DNA of 12,552 nt from an uncultured bacterium (lineage in GTDB: Bacteria; Bacillota; Clostridia; Oscillospirales; Oscillospiraceae), in the NCBI GenBank assembly GCA_949288405.1, contig CASEKM010000017.1:1-12552 (forward strand). The letters run 5' to 3'. Each line of letters begins with the position of its first letter. Positions within the stretch are counted from its first letter, which is position 1. This document shows, piece after piece, positions 1-5,630 of the stretch. The notes below the pieces were generated by a model, which ran no database searches, had not been told where the DNA came from, and saw only the letters and a program-made list of their open reading frames with translations. The translations under genes were made by a program, and so were the position numbers.

Positions 1-231
1 CCGGCCCTCCACCACGGCCATGCGGCCCTTGGTGAAATAGCGGCTGACAAACTCGGCGGTCTGGCGCCAGGCCACCACATCGATCCAGTCGGTGGCCCGT
101 TCGCCGGTGTTCTTGTCTTTGAAATCCCGGTCTACCGCCAGACGGAAGGAGGCCACGGGGGTCCCGGTCTGGGTGCGGCGGAGCTCCGGGTCACGGGCCA
201 GGCGGCCCATGAGAAAGATCCTGTTGAGCAT
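1..231 (-). CDS. ssb: Single-stranded DNA-binding protein, N-terminal part (runs off the window)
   Basis: Only the first 77 codons are present; the 3' part lies beyond base 1. The visible residues form the start of the SSB OB-fold: MLNRIFLMGRL at the N terminus, DPELRRTQTGTPVASFRLAVDR, then the ATDWIDVVAW stretch and FVSRYFTKG. Trp49, Trp55 and Phe65 sit where the ssDNA-stacking aromatics of bacterial SSBs are found. SSB binds and protects single-stranded DNA in replication, recombination and repair. The ATG at 231-229 is preceded by TAAGGAGAG, in which the TAA is the rpsF stop codon, so the two genes are 13 bp apart and surely co-transcribed. The usual third gene of this operon, rpsR, would lie outside the window. 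The C-terminal acidic tail cannot be judged. Confidence 0.95.
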   Translation of the reverse strand, partial: MLNRIFLMGRLARDPELRRTQTGTPVASFRLAVDRDFKDKNTGERATDWIDVVAWRQTAEFVSRYFTKGRMAVVEGR

Positions 232-244
232 GCTCGCCCTCTCC

Positions 245-547
245 TTACTGGTCCTTGCAGACGATCAGGGAACGCATCACGCCGTCGGTGATCCGGAAAA
301 TACGGTCCAGCTCAGCGGGGACGGACGCGGCGGCGTTGAAGGTCATCAGCACGTAGTAGCCCTCCATCAGGTCGTTGATGGGGTAGGCCAGACGGCGCTT
401 GCCCCACTCGTTCACCTCGGAGACGGTGCCGTTGGCCTCCACCACGGACTGGAAGCGGGCCACCAGAGCGGCGGTCTGCTCCTCGGTCAGGGAGGGGTCC
501 AGGATATACAGCGCCTCGTAATTCGCATTGATCTTTGCCATTGTCAT
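245..547 (-). CDS. rpsF: 30S ribosomal protein S6
   Basis: A 100-residue protein of normal S6 length. It has the family core: NYEALYILDPSLTEEQ near the N terminus, the WGKRRLAYPINDLMEGYYVLMTFNA strand-helix block in the middle, and ELDRIFRITDGVMRSLIV at the end. S6 pairs with S18 on the 16S rRNA platform of the small subunit. Two ATGs are possible, 547 and 541 (MTMAKIN or MAKIN). The AGGAGG lies 4 nt before the first and 10 nt before the second, so the sequence does not decide between them; homologues usually begin close to MAK. It is the first gene of the rpsF-ssb unit, with its own strong promoter just after ftsH and a leader hairpin next to the ribosome binding site. Confidence 0.96.
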   Translation of the reverse strand: MTMAKINANYEALYILDPSLTEEQTAALVARFQSVVEANGTVSEVNEWGKRRLAYPINDLMEGYYVLMTFNAAASVPAELDRIFRITDGVMRSLIVCKDQ

Positions 548-569
548 TGCACCTCCTTATGGTCTTATG

Positions 570-590
570 GCCCCCGGAACCTCCGGGAGC
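570..590 (-). promoter_or_regulatory. Hairpin in the rpsF leader, possible S6:S18 autoregulatory site
   Basis: On the minus strand GCTCCCGGA and TCCGGGGGC form a 9-bp stem (one G-U) closed by the loop GGT. It sits about 12 nt upstream of the AGGAGG of rpsF and has no U-run, so it is not a terminator. Many bacteria carry an mRNA element in this leader that binds the S6:S18 complex and represses the operon. The position and the CCG in the stem suit such a role, but I cannot confirm the specific consensus fold. Confidence 0.4.
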
Positions 591-628
591 AAGGATTTCC
601 TGCCCCAGGTCTGGAAACAGGCTCCATT

Positions 629-656
629 ATTATATAAGATTTTGGAAAAATGTCAA
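629..656 (-). promoter_or_regulatory. Sigma-A type promoter of rpsF-ssb
   Basis: On the minus strand a perfect TTGACA (656-651) and a perfect TATAAT (634-629) are separated by 16 bp. The -35 box begins only 9 bp beyond the ftsH stop codon. No terminator lies between ftsH and this promoter, so rpsF may also receive read-through from ftsH. Confidence 0.88.
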
Positions 657-664
657 GAGGGAAA

Positions 665-2509
665 TTACGCTTCTGCCTCAGGCGGCTCCTGCCGCTCCAG
701 AATGTCCATAAACTCCTTGCCGGTGATGGTCTCGTGCTGGTACAGGTAGCCGGCCAGCTGGTGGAGCTTGCCCTCGTGCTCCTTCAGGATGGTCAGGGCC
801 TTCCGGTGCTGTTCCTCCACCAGCTCGGTGACCTTTTTGTCCATCAGCGCCTGGGTCTCCGGGGAGCAGGCCAGGGAGGCGTCGCCCCCCAGGTACTGGT
901 TTGTCACCGTCTGGAGGGCCACAAAGCCGAACTCGTCGCTCATGCCGTACTGGGAGATCATGGCCCGGGCCAGCTTGGTGGCCTGCTCGATGTCGTTGGA
1001 GGCCCCGGTGGTCACCGAGTGGAACACCAGCTCCTCGGCGGCCCGTCCGCCGGTGTAGGTGGCGATCTTGTTTAAAAGCTCCTCCTTGCTCATCAGGAAG
1101 TGGTCCCCGTCGTCCACCTGGAGGGTGTAGCCCAGGGCGCCGGAGGTGCGGGGAATGATGGTGATTTTCTGCACCGGGGCGGAGTGGCTCTGGAGGGCGG
1201 CCACCAGGGCGTGGCCCACCTCGTGGTAGGCCACGATCCGCTTCTCCTGGTCGGACAGCACCCGGCTCTTCTTCTGATACCCGGCGATGACCACCTCCAC
1301 GCTCTCCTGCAGGTCCTCCTGGGTGGCGTACTGCCTCCCCGCCCGCACCGCCCGCAGGGCGGCCTCGTTGACGATGTTGGCCAGCTCCGCCCCGGAGGCC
1401 CCGGCGGCGGTCTTGGCGATGGGCTCGAAGTCCACGTCCTCCGCCAGGCGGATCTTTTTGGCGTGTACCTTTAAAATATCGATGCGGCCCTGGAGGTCGG
1501 GCAGCTCCACAGGGATGCGCCGGTCAAAGCGGCCGGGGCGCAGCAGGGCGGGGTCCAGGCTGTCGGGCCGGTTGGTGGCGGCCAGCACCACCACCCCCTT
1601 GGAGCCGTCAAAGCCGTCCATCTCGGTCAAAAGCTGGTTCAGGGTCTGCTCCCGCTCGTCGTTGCCCCCGGAGAACTGGCCGTCCCGCTTCTTGCCGATG
1701 GTGTCGATCTCGTCGATGAAGATGATGCAGGGGGCCTTCTCGTTGGCCTGCTTGAACAGGTCCCGGACCTTGGCCGCCCCCCGGCCCACGAACATCTCCA
1801 CAAACTCGCTGCCGGCGATGGAGAAGAAGGGCACGTTGGCCTCGCCGGCCACCGCCTTGGCCAGCAGGGTCTTGCCGGTGCCCGGAGGGCCCACCAGCAG
1901 GGCGCCCTTGGGTAGCGTAGCCCCGATGGCCCGGTACTTGTCCGGGTCGTGGAGGAAGTCCACGATCTCGCCCAGCAGCTCCTTGGCCTCGTCCTCACCG
2001 GCCACGTCGGCAAAGCGGATGCCGGTGGAGGAGGGCACGTACATCTTGGCCCCGGAGCCGCCGCCCCCCATGCCGAACATCATGCCGTCGGCGCCGCCCA
2101 TGGCCTTCTTCATCCGCCGGTTGAGGAAGTAGCCGATGAGCAGGAAGGGCAGCAGGGGGAGCACCCACCCCACCAGGAGGGAGGTGAGCATCCCGGGCTG
2201 GGTGTCGATCTCCTGGAACACCGCGCCGCTGTCGTAGAGGCGCTGGGTGAGGTCCGGGTCGTCGGTCTTGGTGGTGCGGTAGATATTTTGGTTGTCCTTG
2301 TCGGTGAAGGTGATCTCATCCCCCTCGATCTCCACCTGGCCCACATTCTTGTCATAGGTCATGGACATGAACTGGTCATAGGTCACGTCCTGCACCCGCT
2401 GCTGGAGCACGGTGGGGAACAGGGTCATGTTCAGCACCATGACAATGAGCAGCGTCACAATATAGTAGAAGATCAGCGGTTTTTTTGAGGGCTGTTTGAT
2501 CTCCTGCAT
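665..2509 (-). CDS. ftsH: ATP-dependent zinc metalloprotease FtsH
   Basis: A 614-residue membrane-anchored AAA+ protease that degrades misfolded or unassembled membrane proteins and some regulators. The order is typical: a first membrane helix (about residues 12-32), an external domain, a second helix (about 110-130), a Gly/Met-rich linker, the AAA+ module with Walker A GPPGTGKT (207-214), pore loop FVG (240-242), Walker B IIFIDEID (262-269) and the second region of homology ATNRPDSLDPALLRPGRFDR (311-330), then the protease domain with HEVGH (429-433) and a probable third zinc ligand at Asp506. The length matches the family, so the gene looks intact. The ATG at 2509 has AAGGA 9 nt upstream. 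It is preceded by its own promoter and an upstream terminator, so it is transcribed separately from queT. Confidence 0.98.
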   Translation of the reverse strand: MQEIKQPSKKPLIFYYIVTLLIVMVLNMTLFPTVLQQRVQDVTYDQFMSMTYDKNVGQVEIEGDEITFTDKDNQNIYRTTKTDDPDLTQRLYDSGAVFQEIDTQPGMLTSLLVGWVLPLLPFLLIGYFLNRRMKKAMGGADGMMFGMGGGGSGAKMYVPSSTGIRFADVAGEDEAKELLGEIVDFLHDPDKYRAIGATLPKGALLVGPPGTGKTLLAKAVAGEANVPFFSIAGSEFVEMFVGRGAAKVRDLFKQANEKAPCIIFIDEIDTIGKKRDGQFSGGNDEREQTLNQLLTEMDGFDGSKGVVVLAATNRPDSLDPALLRPGRFDRRIPVELPDLQGRIDILKVHAKKIRLAEDVDFEPIAKTAAGASGAELANIVNEAALRAVRAGRQYATQEDLQESVEVVIAGYQKKSRVLSDQEKRIVAYHEVGHALVAALQSHSAPVQKITIIPRTSGALGYTLQVDDGDHFLMSKEELLNKIATYTGGRAAEELVFHSVTTGASNDIEQATKLARAMISQYGMSDEFGFVALQTVTNQYLGGDASLACSPETQALMDKKVTELVEEQHRKALTILKEHEGKLHQLAGYLYQHETITGKEFMDILERQEPPEAEA

Positions 2510-2550
2510 GTCGATCCATCCTTTTCTTCAAACTGGGCCCGCCAAAAATG

Positions 2551-2564
2551 ATTAACGGGTTAAT
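2551..2564. promoter_or_regulatory. Inverted repeat downstream of the ftsH -10 box
   Basis: ATTAAC-GG-GTTAAT is a perfect 6-bp inverted repeat starting just past the preferred -10 box and overlapping the second TACAAT. It could be an operator. It does not match the CIRCE (HrcA) or CtsR heat-shock operators as I know them. Confidence 0.3.
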
Positions 2565-2567
2565 TGT

Positions 2568-2595
2568 ATTGTACGGATTTTCTCTGGAAAGTCTA
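2568..2595 (-). promoter_or_regulatory. Probable ftsH promoter
   Basis: On the minus strand TAGACT (2595-2590), a 16-bp spacer and TACAAT (2573-2568). A second TACAAT overlaps it at 2568-2563. The -35 match is moderate. The location between the queT terminator and ftsH supports it. Confidence 0.5.
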
Positions 2596-2640
2596 CGGTA
2601 GTATGTGAATAATTTGTGTTGAATTTGTGAACGGATGGGG

Positions 2641-2676
2641 ACAAAAATGCCCCGGACGTCCACCCGTCCGGGGCAT
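2641..2676 (-). terminator. Rho-independent terminator after the queT-like gene
   Basis: ATGCCCCGGAC and GTCCGGGGCAT pair perfectly over 11 bp around an 8-nt loop. On the minus strand the stem is followed by a T-tract (TTTTTGT including the last stem base). It begins about 20 nt after the queT stop codon. Confidence 0.9.
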
Positions 2677-2696
2677 GAGAGCCGTAAAAAATTCAG

Positions 2697-3218
2697 TTAA
2701 GCGGATACTCTGGCCAGCCGGTCCTGGGGGATCAGAGGCCGGAGGAAAGATACCCGAGGCAGGACTCGAATCAGAATGGTTCCCAGGATATAACAGGCCA
2801 ACAATTCCCCCAGCCCCACGGTAAAGGCGTTAAAGGCGTAAGCCGGCCAGAAAGCGGGGCCAAAGCCGACCTGATACCAGGCGCACTCCGCTCCCACGAT
2901 GACCGCGTTGAAAATCACGGGAGGCAGAGGGGCCAGCCATTTGCTGGGCATCCGCTGGGTCACTAGACATGCCAGTAGGGTGGCCAGGGTGCCGAAAATC
3001 ATGTCCAGGGGATAGGGGGAGAACAGATTGGCGATGAAACAGCCGACTGCCAGTCCCGGCGTAGCTACAGGAAAGAAGAAGGGAAGGATGGTGAGGGCCT
3101 CCGACAGACGGCACTGGATACCGACGTACTGGGGTACGGGCAAAGTTACTGTCAAGACGGCGTATACGGCGGCAATAATGGCTGCCAGGGTCAGGTCGCG
3201 GGTGGAAAACTTGTGCAT
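2697..3218 (-). CDS. queT: QueT-type ECF transporter S component (queuosine precursor uptake)
   Basis: A 173-residue protein with about five or six hydrophobic helices (roughly 9-28, 41-66, 72-88, 95-115, 122-152). The pattern RLSEALTILPFFFP (37-50), PGLAVGCFIANLF (54-66), LDMIFGTLATLLA (71-83) and WLAPLPPVIFNAVIVG (94-109) is what I know as the QueT family: substrate-binding subunits that use a shared EcfA/EcfA'/EcfT module and are thought to import a queuosine precursor such as preQ1. The substrate is assigned by family, not shown here. The ATG at 3218 follows GGAGG at a good distance. The long, structured leader and the terminator make it a single-gene unit. Its third codon positions look somewhat less G+C-rich than those of neighbouring genes. 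Confidence 0.85.
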   Translation of the reverse strand: MHKFSTRDLTLAAIIAAVYAVLTVTLPVPQYVGIQCRLSEALTILPFFFPVATPGLAVGCFIANLFSPYPLDMIFGTLATLLACLVTQRMPSKWLAPLPPVIFNAVIVGAECAWYQVGFGPAFWPAYAFNAFTVGLGELLACYILGTILIRVLPRVSFLRPLIPQDRLARVSA

Positions 3219-3369
3219 TGGGATACCTCCATTTTATTGTTTAGAGAACGGCGGAGTTTGGAAACTCCCCGAACGAACACGAATGGGTACAGGCAAAGCA
3301 GAAAAGCTGCTCTGCGCGCCTGCACGCTTCGTGCTTGGACGAGGTGTGGAGACTCGTCAGGAGGTATCC
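3219..3369 (-). promoter_or_regulatory. Structured leader of the queT-like gene, candidate cis-regulatory RNA
   Basis: Minus-strand order: GACGAG/CTCGTC (3358-3338, 9-nt loop); GCACG/CGTGC (3334-3322); GCAGAGCAG/CTGCTTTGC (3315-3293, one G-U, 5-nt loop); GGAGTTT/AAACTCC (3268-3253). The ribosome binding site GGAGGTATCC (3230-3221) is perfectly complementary to GGATACCTCC at 3369-3360, which would close all four hairpins in one domain and mask the site. A transcript from the only promoter-like sequence found would start near 3359 and lack the 5' arm, so the closing helix needs a longer transcript. There is no U-run, so control would be translational. The hallmark GGUUC/ACCC/AAAAACUA pattern of preQ1-I riboswitches is absent. 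Confidence 0.5.
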
Positions 3370-3394
3370 TATCATATGGGAGGCGGTTTGTCCA
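3366..3394 (-). promoter_or_regulatory. Possible promoter of the queT-like gene
   Basis: On the minus strand TGGACA (3394-3389), a 17-bp spacer and TAGGAT (3371-3366). The -35 matches at 5 of 6 bases, the -10 at 4 of 6. The predicted start, near 3359, falls exactly at the first leader hairpin and just past the repeat that complements the ribosome binding site. The overlapping TATGAT is a better -10 but has no -35 at proper spacing. Confidence 0.4.
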
Positions 3395-3434
3395 GAAATT
3401 TTCAGGCCCTGGGGGACAGGCGCCCGCCTCCCTC

Positions 3435-3914
3435 CTACACCCGCTCGAAGGCGATGCGGGGGGCGCCGTCCTCCAGGTGGATGATGCCGCAGCGCTGGAA
3501 GCCGTGCTTTTCCACCAGGTGCTGCATGACGGCGTTGTTCTCGTGGGTGTCGATGCGCAGGTGGGGGATCACGCTCCAGGCGTAGTCCACCATCTGGCCA
3601 AAGAGGCCCCGGACCTCGCCGGCGCTGGCCACCCGGTGGAGGGTGCCGTAGGGGGCGTCGGAGCGCCAGGCCCCGTCCTCGATCACCTGGTAAGTGGGGT
3701 CCTCCCCCAGCAGGAAGGCGAAGGCCCCCTGGACGGTCCCATTTTCCTCCGCCACATAGAGGCGGCCCAGGCGCACGTCCTCCCGCAGCAGGTCCTCCGG
3801 CGGGAAGGAGTCCCCCCACTGGGTGGCGTTTCCCGTCCGGGCCATAAAGGCCCGGGCGGCGGCATAGATGTGAAAGATCCGGGGGAGGTCCCCAGGCAGG
3901 GCGGTTCGAATCAC
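3435..3914 (-). CDS. GNAT-family N-acetyltransferase
   Basis: A 159-residue GNAT-like protein: MIRTALPGDLPRIFHIYAAAR at the start (the usual first strand and helix), LYVAEENGTVQGAFAFLL (52-69) as the central beta hairpin, the region HRVASAGEVRGLFGQMVDYAW (93-113) in place of the acetyl-CoA loop, and RIDTHENNAVMQHLVEKHGFQRCGI (120-144). The acetyl-CoA loop is degenerate (SAGEVRGLFG instead of R-x-x-G-x-G/A), and the IDTHxxN block marks a recognisable subfamily. The substrate is unknown. The GTG at 3914 is chosen because AAGGAGG lies 8 nt upstream. A longer reading from a TTG at 3941 would translate that ribosome binding site and has none of its own. It is transcribed divergently from ridA. Confidence 0.82.
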   Translation of the reverse strand: MIRTALPGDLPRIFHIYAAARAFMARTGNATQWGDSFPPEDLLREDVRLGRLYVAEENGTVQGAFAFLLGEDPTYQVIEDGAWRSDAPYGTLHRVASAGEVRGLFGQMVDYAWSVIPHLRIDTHENNAVMQHLVEKHGFQRCGIIHLEDGAPRIAFERV

Positions 3915-3964
3915 GGTACAGTCCTCCTTCGGCTGGCTCAAATTCCGGGTCTCCGGTTTTCTCT

Positions 3965-3993
3965 ATCCTAGCACACACGCCCTGTCCCGGCAA
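3965..3993 (-). promoter_or_regulatory. Probable promoter of the GNAT gene
   Basis: On the minus strand TTGCCG (3993-3988), 17 bp, TAGGAT (3970-3965). It is back to back with the ridA promoter: the two -35 boxes are about 13 bp apart. Confidence 0.5.
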
Positions 3994-4006
3994 GTCCCCG
4001 GCACCC

Positions 4007-4035
4007 TTGACGGCTTTGCCCCCGGTGTGTACAAT
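4007..4035 (+). promoter_or_regulatory. ridA promoter
   Basis: TTGACG (4007-4012), 17-bp spacer, TACAAT (4030-4035). The transcript would start near 4042, and a CGCCGC/GCGGCG hairpin (4044-4058) would then sit at its very 5' end, which could stabilise the mRNA. Confidence 0.8.
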
Positions 4036-4097
4036 ACAAGTGACGCCGCACCGCGGCGCGGACGAATATGTTGATCGTGAGAAAGGAGCTCATCCCA

Positions 4098-4475
4098 ATG
4101 AAACAGGTCATCCACACCGACAGCGCCCCCGCCGCCATCGGCCCCTACTCCCAGGCCATCCAGATCGGGGACCTCCTCTTTGTCTCCGGGCAGGTGCCCA
4201 TCGACCCCGACACCGGCGCGGTGGTGGAGGGGGACATCCGGGCCCAGGCCCAGCAGTCTCTGAACAATCTGAAGGCCATCCTCAACGCGGCGGGCACCAA
4301 CATGGGGGCCGTGGTGAAGACCACCGTCTTCCTGGCGGACATGAACGACTTTGCCGCCATGAACGAGGTGTACGCCCAGTTCTTCCAGGAGCCCTACCCC
4401 GCCCGCTCCGCCGTCCAGGTGGCCCGCCTGCCCAAGGACGCCAAGGTGGAGATCGAGGCCATCGCCCAGCTGTAA
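4098..4475 (+). CDS. ridA: RidA family enamine/imine deaminase
   Basis: A 125-residue protein of standard RidA (YjgF/YER057c/UK114) length. RidA hydrolyses reactive enamine/imine intermediates made by PLP enzymes such as threonine dehydratase, preventing damage by 2-aminoacrylate. Family motifs are GPYSQAI (15-21), VSGQVPIDPDTG (29-40), QSLNNLKAILNAAG (53-66), PARSAVQVARLP (101-112) with the conserved substrate-binding Arg103, and VEIEAIA (117-123) with Glu120. The protein works as a trimer in the cytoplasm. The ATG at 4098 has AAAGGAG about 9 nt upstream; the ATG at 4068 in frame lacks a ribosome binding site. No clear terminator follows, so some transcripts may continue into secG. Confidence 0.96.
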   Translation: MKQVIHTDSAPAAIGPYSQAIQIGDLLFVSGQVPIDPDTGAVVEGDIRAQAQQSLNNLKAILNAAGTNMGAVVKTTVFLADMNDFAAMNEVYAQFFQEPYPARSAVQVARLPKDAKVEIEAIAQL

Positions 4476-4508
4476 GGAAAAAGGGGCGGAAAAACCCAGA
4501 AATTACCC

Positions 4509-4537
4509 TTGCATTTCCCGGATCTCTGTAGTATAAT
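4509..4537 (+). promoter_or_regulatory. Probable secG promoter
   Basis: TTGCAT (4509-4514), 17 bp, a perfect TATAAT (4532-4537). The -35 is weak. The leader downstream carries a GCCCGC-TGAG-GCGGGC hairpin (4581-4596) ending close before the AAAGGA of secG. Confidence 0.6.
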
Positions 4538-4616
4538 AAACTCTGCGTCCGGTGAATGACCGCCGCAAATTTGATGCTTCGCCCGCTGAGGCGGGCTTGA
4601 AAGGAACGATACGGTT

Positions 4617-4844
4617 ATGAATCTCGTGCTTACGATCATTCAGGTCGTGTGCGGCCTGATCCTCATTGCGGTGGTCATGCTCCAGTCCGGCAAGAGCGCC
4701 GGCCTGTCCGGCGCCATCGCCGGCGGCGTGGACACCTTCCTGTCCAAGAACAAGGCCAAGACCTGGGACTCCAAGCTGGCCAAGATGACCAAGTGGGTGG
4801 CCCTGCTGTTTGTGGTGCTCACCCTGGCTGTCAGCCTGATCTGA
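4617..4844 (+). CDS. secG: Preprotein translocase subunit SecG
   Basis: A 75-residue protein with the two membrane helices of SecG (about residues 3-23 and 58-75) joined by a short loop. The first helix ends in the family's LQSGKSAGLSGAIAGG signature, and the loop contains the lysine-rich SKNKAKTWDSKLAKMTKW. SecG assists SecYE and SecA in protein export. Start ATG 4617 has AAAGGA about 11 nt upstream. The gene is its own unit here, closed by two terminators; it is not followed by rnr, smpB or ssrA as it often is in Firmicutes. Confidence 0.95.
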   Translation: MNLVLTIIQVVCGLILIAVVMLQSGKSAGLSGAIAGGVDTFLSKNKAKTWDSKLAKMTKWVALLFVVLTLAVSLI

Positions 4845-4855
4845 TGGACTTGCTA

Positions 4856-4888
4856 AAAACCGCCCGGTTTTCCGGGCGGTTTTCTTTT
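4856..4888 (+). terminator. secG terminator, probably bidirectional
   Basis: ACCGCCCGG and CCGGGCGGT form a 9-bp stem with a TTTT loop, extended by A/T pairs and followed by TTTTCTTTT on the plus strand. On the minus strand the same stem is followed by TTTTT, so it can also end the HAD gene transcript. Confidence 0.92.
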
Positions 4889-4890
4889 GC

Positions 4891-4917
4891 CCGCCGCCGG
4901 TCCGCGGCGGTTTTTTT
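4891..4917 (+). terminator. Second terminator behind secG
   Basis: CCGCCGC (4891-4897) and GCGGCGG (4904-4910) pair around a 6-nt loop and are followed by seven T. It lies directly after the first terminator and ends just before the HAD gene stop codon. Confidence 0.85.
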
Positions 4918-4920
4918 CTG

Positions 4921-5604
4921 TTACAGGAGGGCGGCGTCCGGCTGTGCCGTATGGGGCCGGATGGCCTCCCCCAGCTCCTTCAGGTCCCGGGCGGTGTACA
5001 GGCAGGGCCAGGGCAGGAAGTCCTCCGCCGGGGTGGTGCCGTTGAGGACGGCCATAAAGTCCACCCCCGCCCGCTGGGCGGCCTCGGCGTCCAGAACGGT
5101 GTCTCCGCAGTAGAGAAACGCCTCCGGGGGGATCCCCATCCGCTCCATGGCCGTGAGTAGGCCCTCCGGGTGGGGCTTGTGGCAGGTCACGTCATAGCTG
5201 CCCAGGATCACCTCCAGGCAGTCCCCCAGGCCGTACCGGTCCATGATGTAGGCGATGGTGTCCCCGCTCTTGGTGCTGACGATGCCCAGACGGACGCCCC
5301 GGCTGTGCAGCTCCCGCAGCAGCTCCGCCGCGCCGGGAAACAGGGTGGTCTCCTCCCGCTGGCGGGGCTTGGCCACCTCCAGAAAATAGGCCCGGAACTG
5401 GGCCCGGCGGTCCCCGTCTTCATCCCCGGTGAGAAGGGTGTAGGCGTCCTCCAGCAGATAGCCGATGGTGCCCCGCACCGTCTCCCGGTCGGGGATGGGG
5501 TGGCCCAGCTTGGCAAAGCCGTACTGGAAGCCCGCCACGATGGAGTCGGTGGAGTCCCCCAGGGTGTAGTCAAAGTCAAAGCAGATCGCGCGGTATTGTC
5601 TCAT
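4921..5604 (-). CDS. HAD-superfamily hydrolase (phosphoglycolate phosphatase / beta-phosphoglucomutase-like)
   Basis: A 227-residue HAD hydrolase with all four catalytic motifs: FDFDYT (9-14) with nucleophile Asp10 and Asp12, IVST (108-111), HKPHP with Lys143, and CGDTVLD (166-172) with Asp168 and Asp172 for magnesium. The segment between motifs I and II (about 16-85) is a helical C1 cap, as in the Gph/PGMB group. The exact substrate cannot be read from the sequence. The ATG at 5604 has AAAAGGA about 8 nt upstream. It lies 26 bp behind the rpoN stop codon with no terminator between them, so it is most likely co-transcribed with rpoN. An upstream open frame inside rpoN is an out-of-frame extension, not a fusion. 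Confidence 0.9.
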   Translation of the reverse strand: MRQYRAICFDFDYTLGDSTDSIVAGFQYGFAKLGHPIPDRETVRGTIGYLLEDAYTLLTGDEDGDRRAQFRAYFLEVAKPRQREETTLFPGAAELLRELHSRGVRLGIVSTKSGDTIAYIMDRYGLGDCLEVILGSYDVTCHKPHPEGLLTAMERMGIPPEAFLYCGDTVLDAEAAQRAGVDFMAVLNGTTPAEDFLPWPCLYTARDLKELGEAIRPHTAQPDAALL

Positions 5605-5630
5605 GGTGTGATTCCTTTTCGAAATGTGGT

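Noticed and set aside
3219..3369. Class I preQ1 riboswitch
   Set aside because: I looked for the GGUUC...ACCC loop and the A-rich tail with CUA and found none. A different class is not excluded.
3241..3993. A 250-codon minus-strand frame over the GNAT gene
   Set aside because: It is in another frame than the GNAT domain and is Gly/Pro/Arg-rich; the GNAT frame has protein motifs and a good ribosome binding site.
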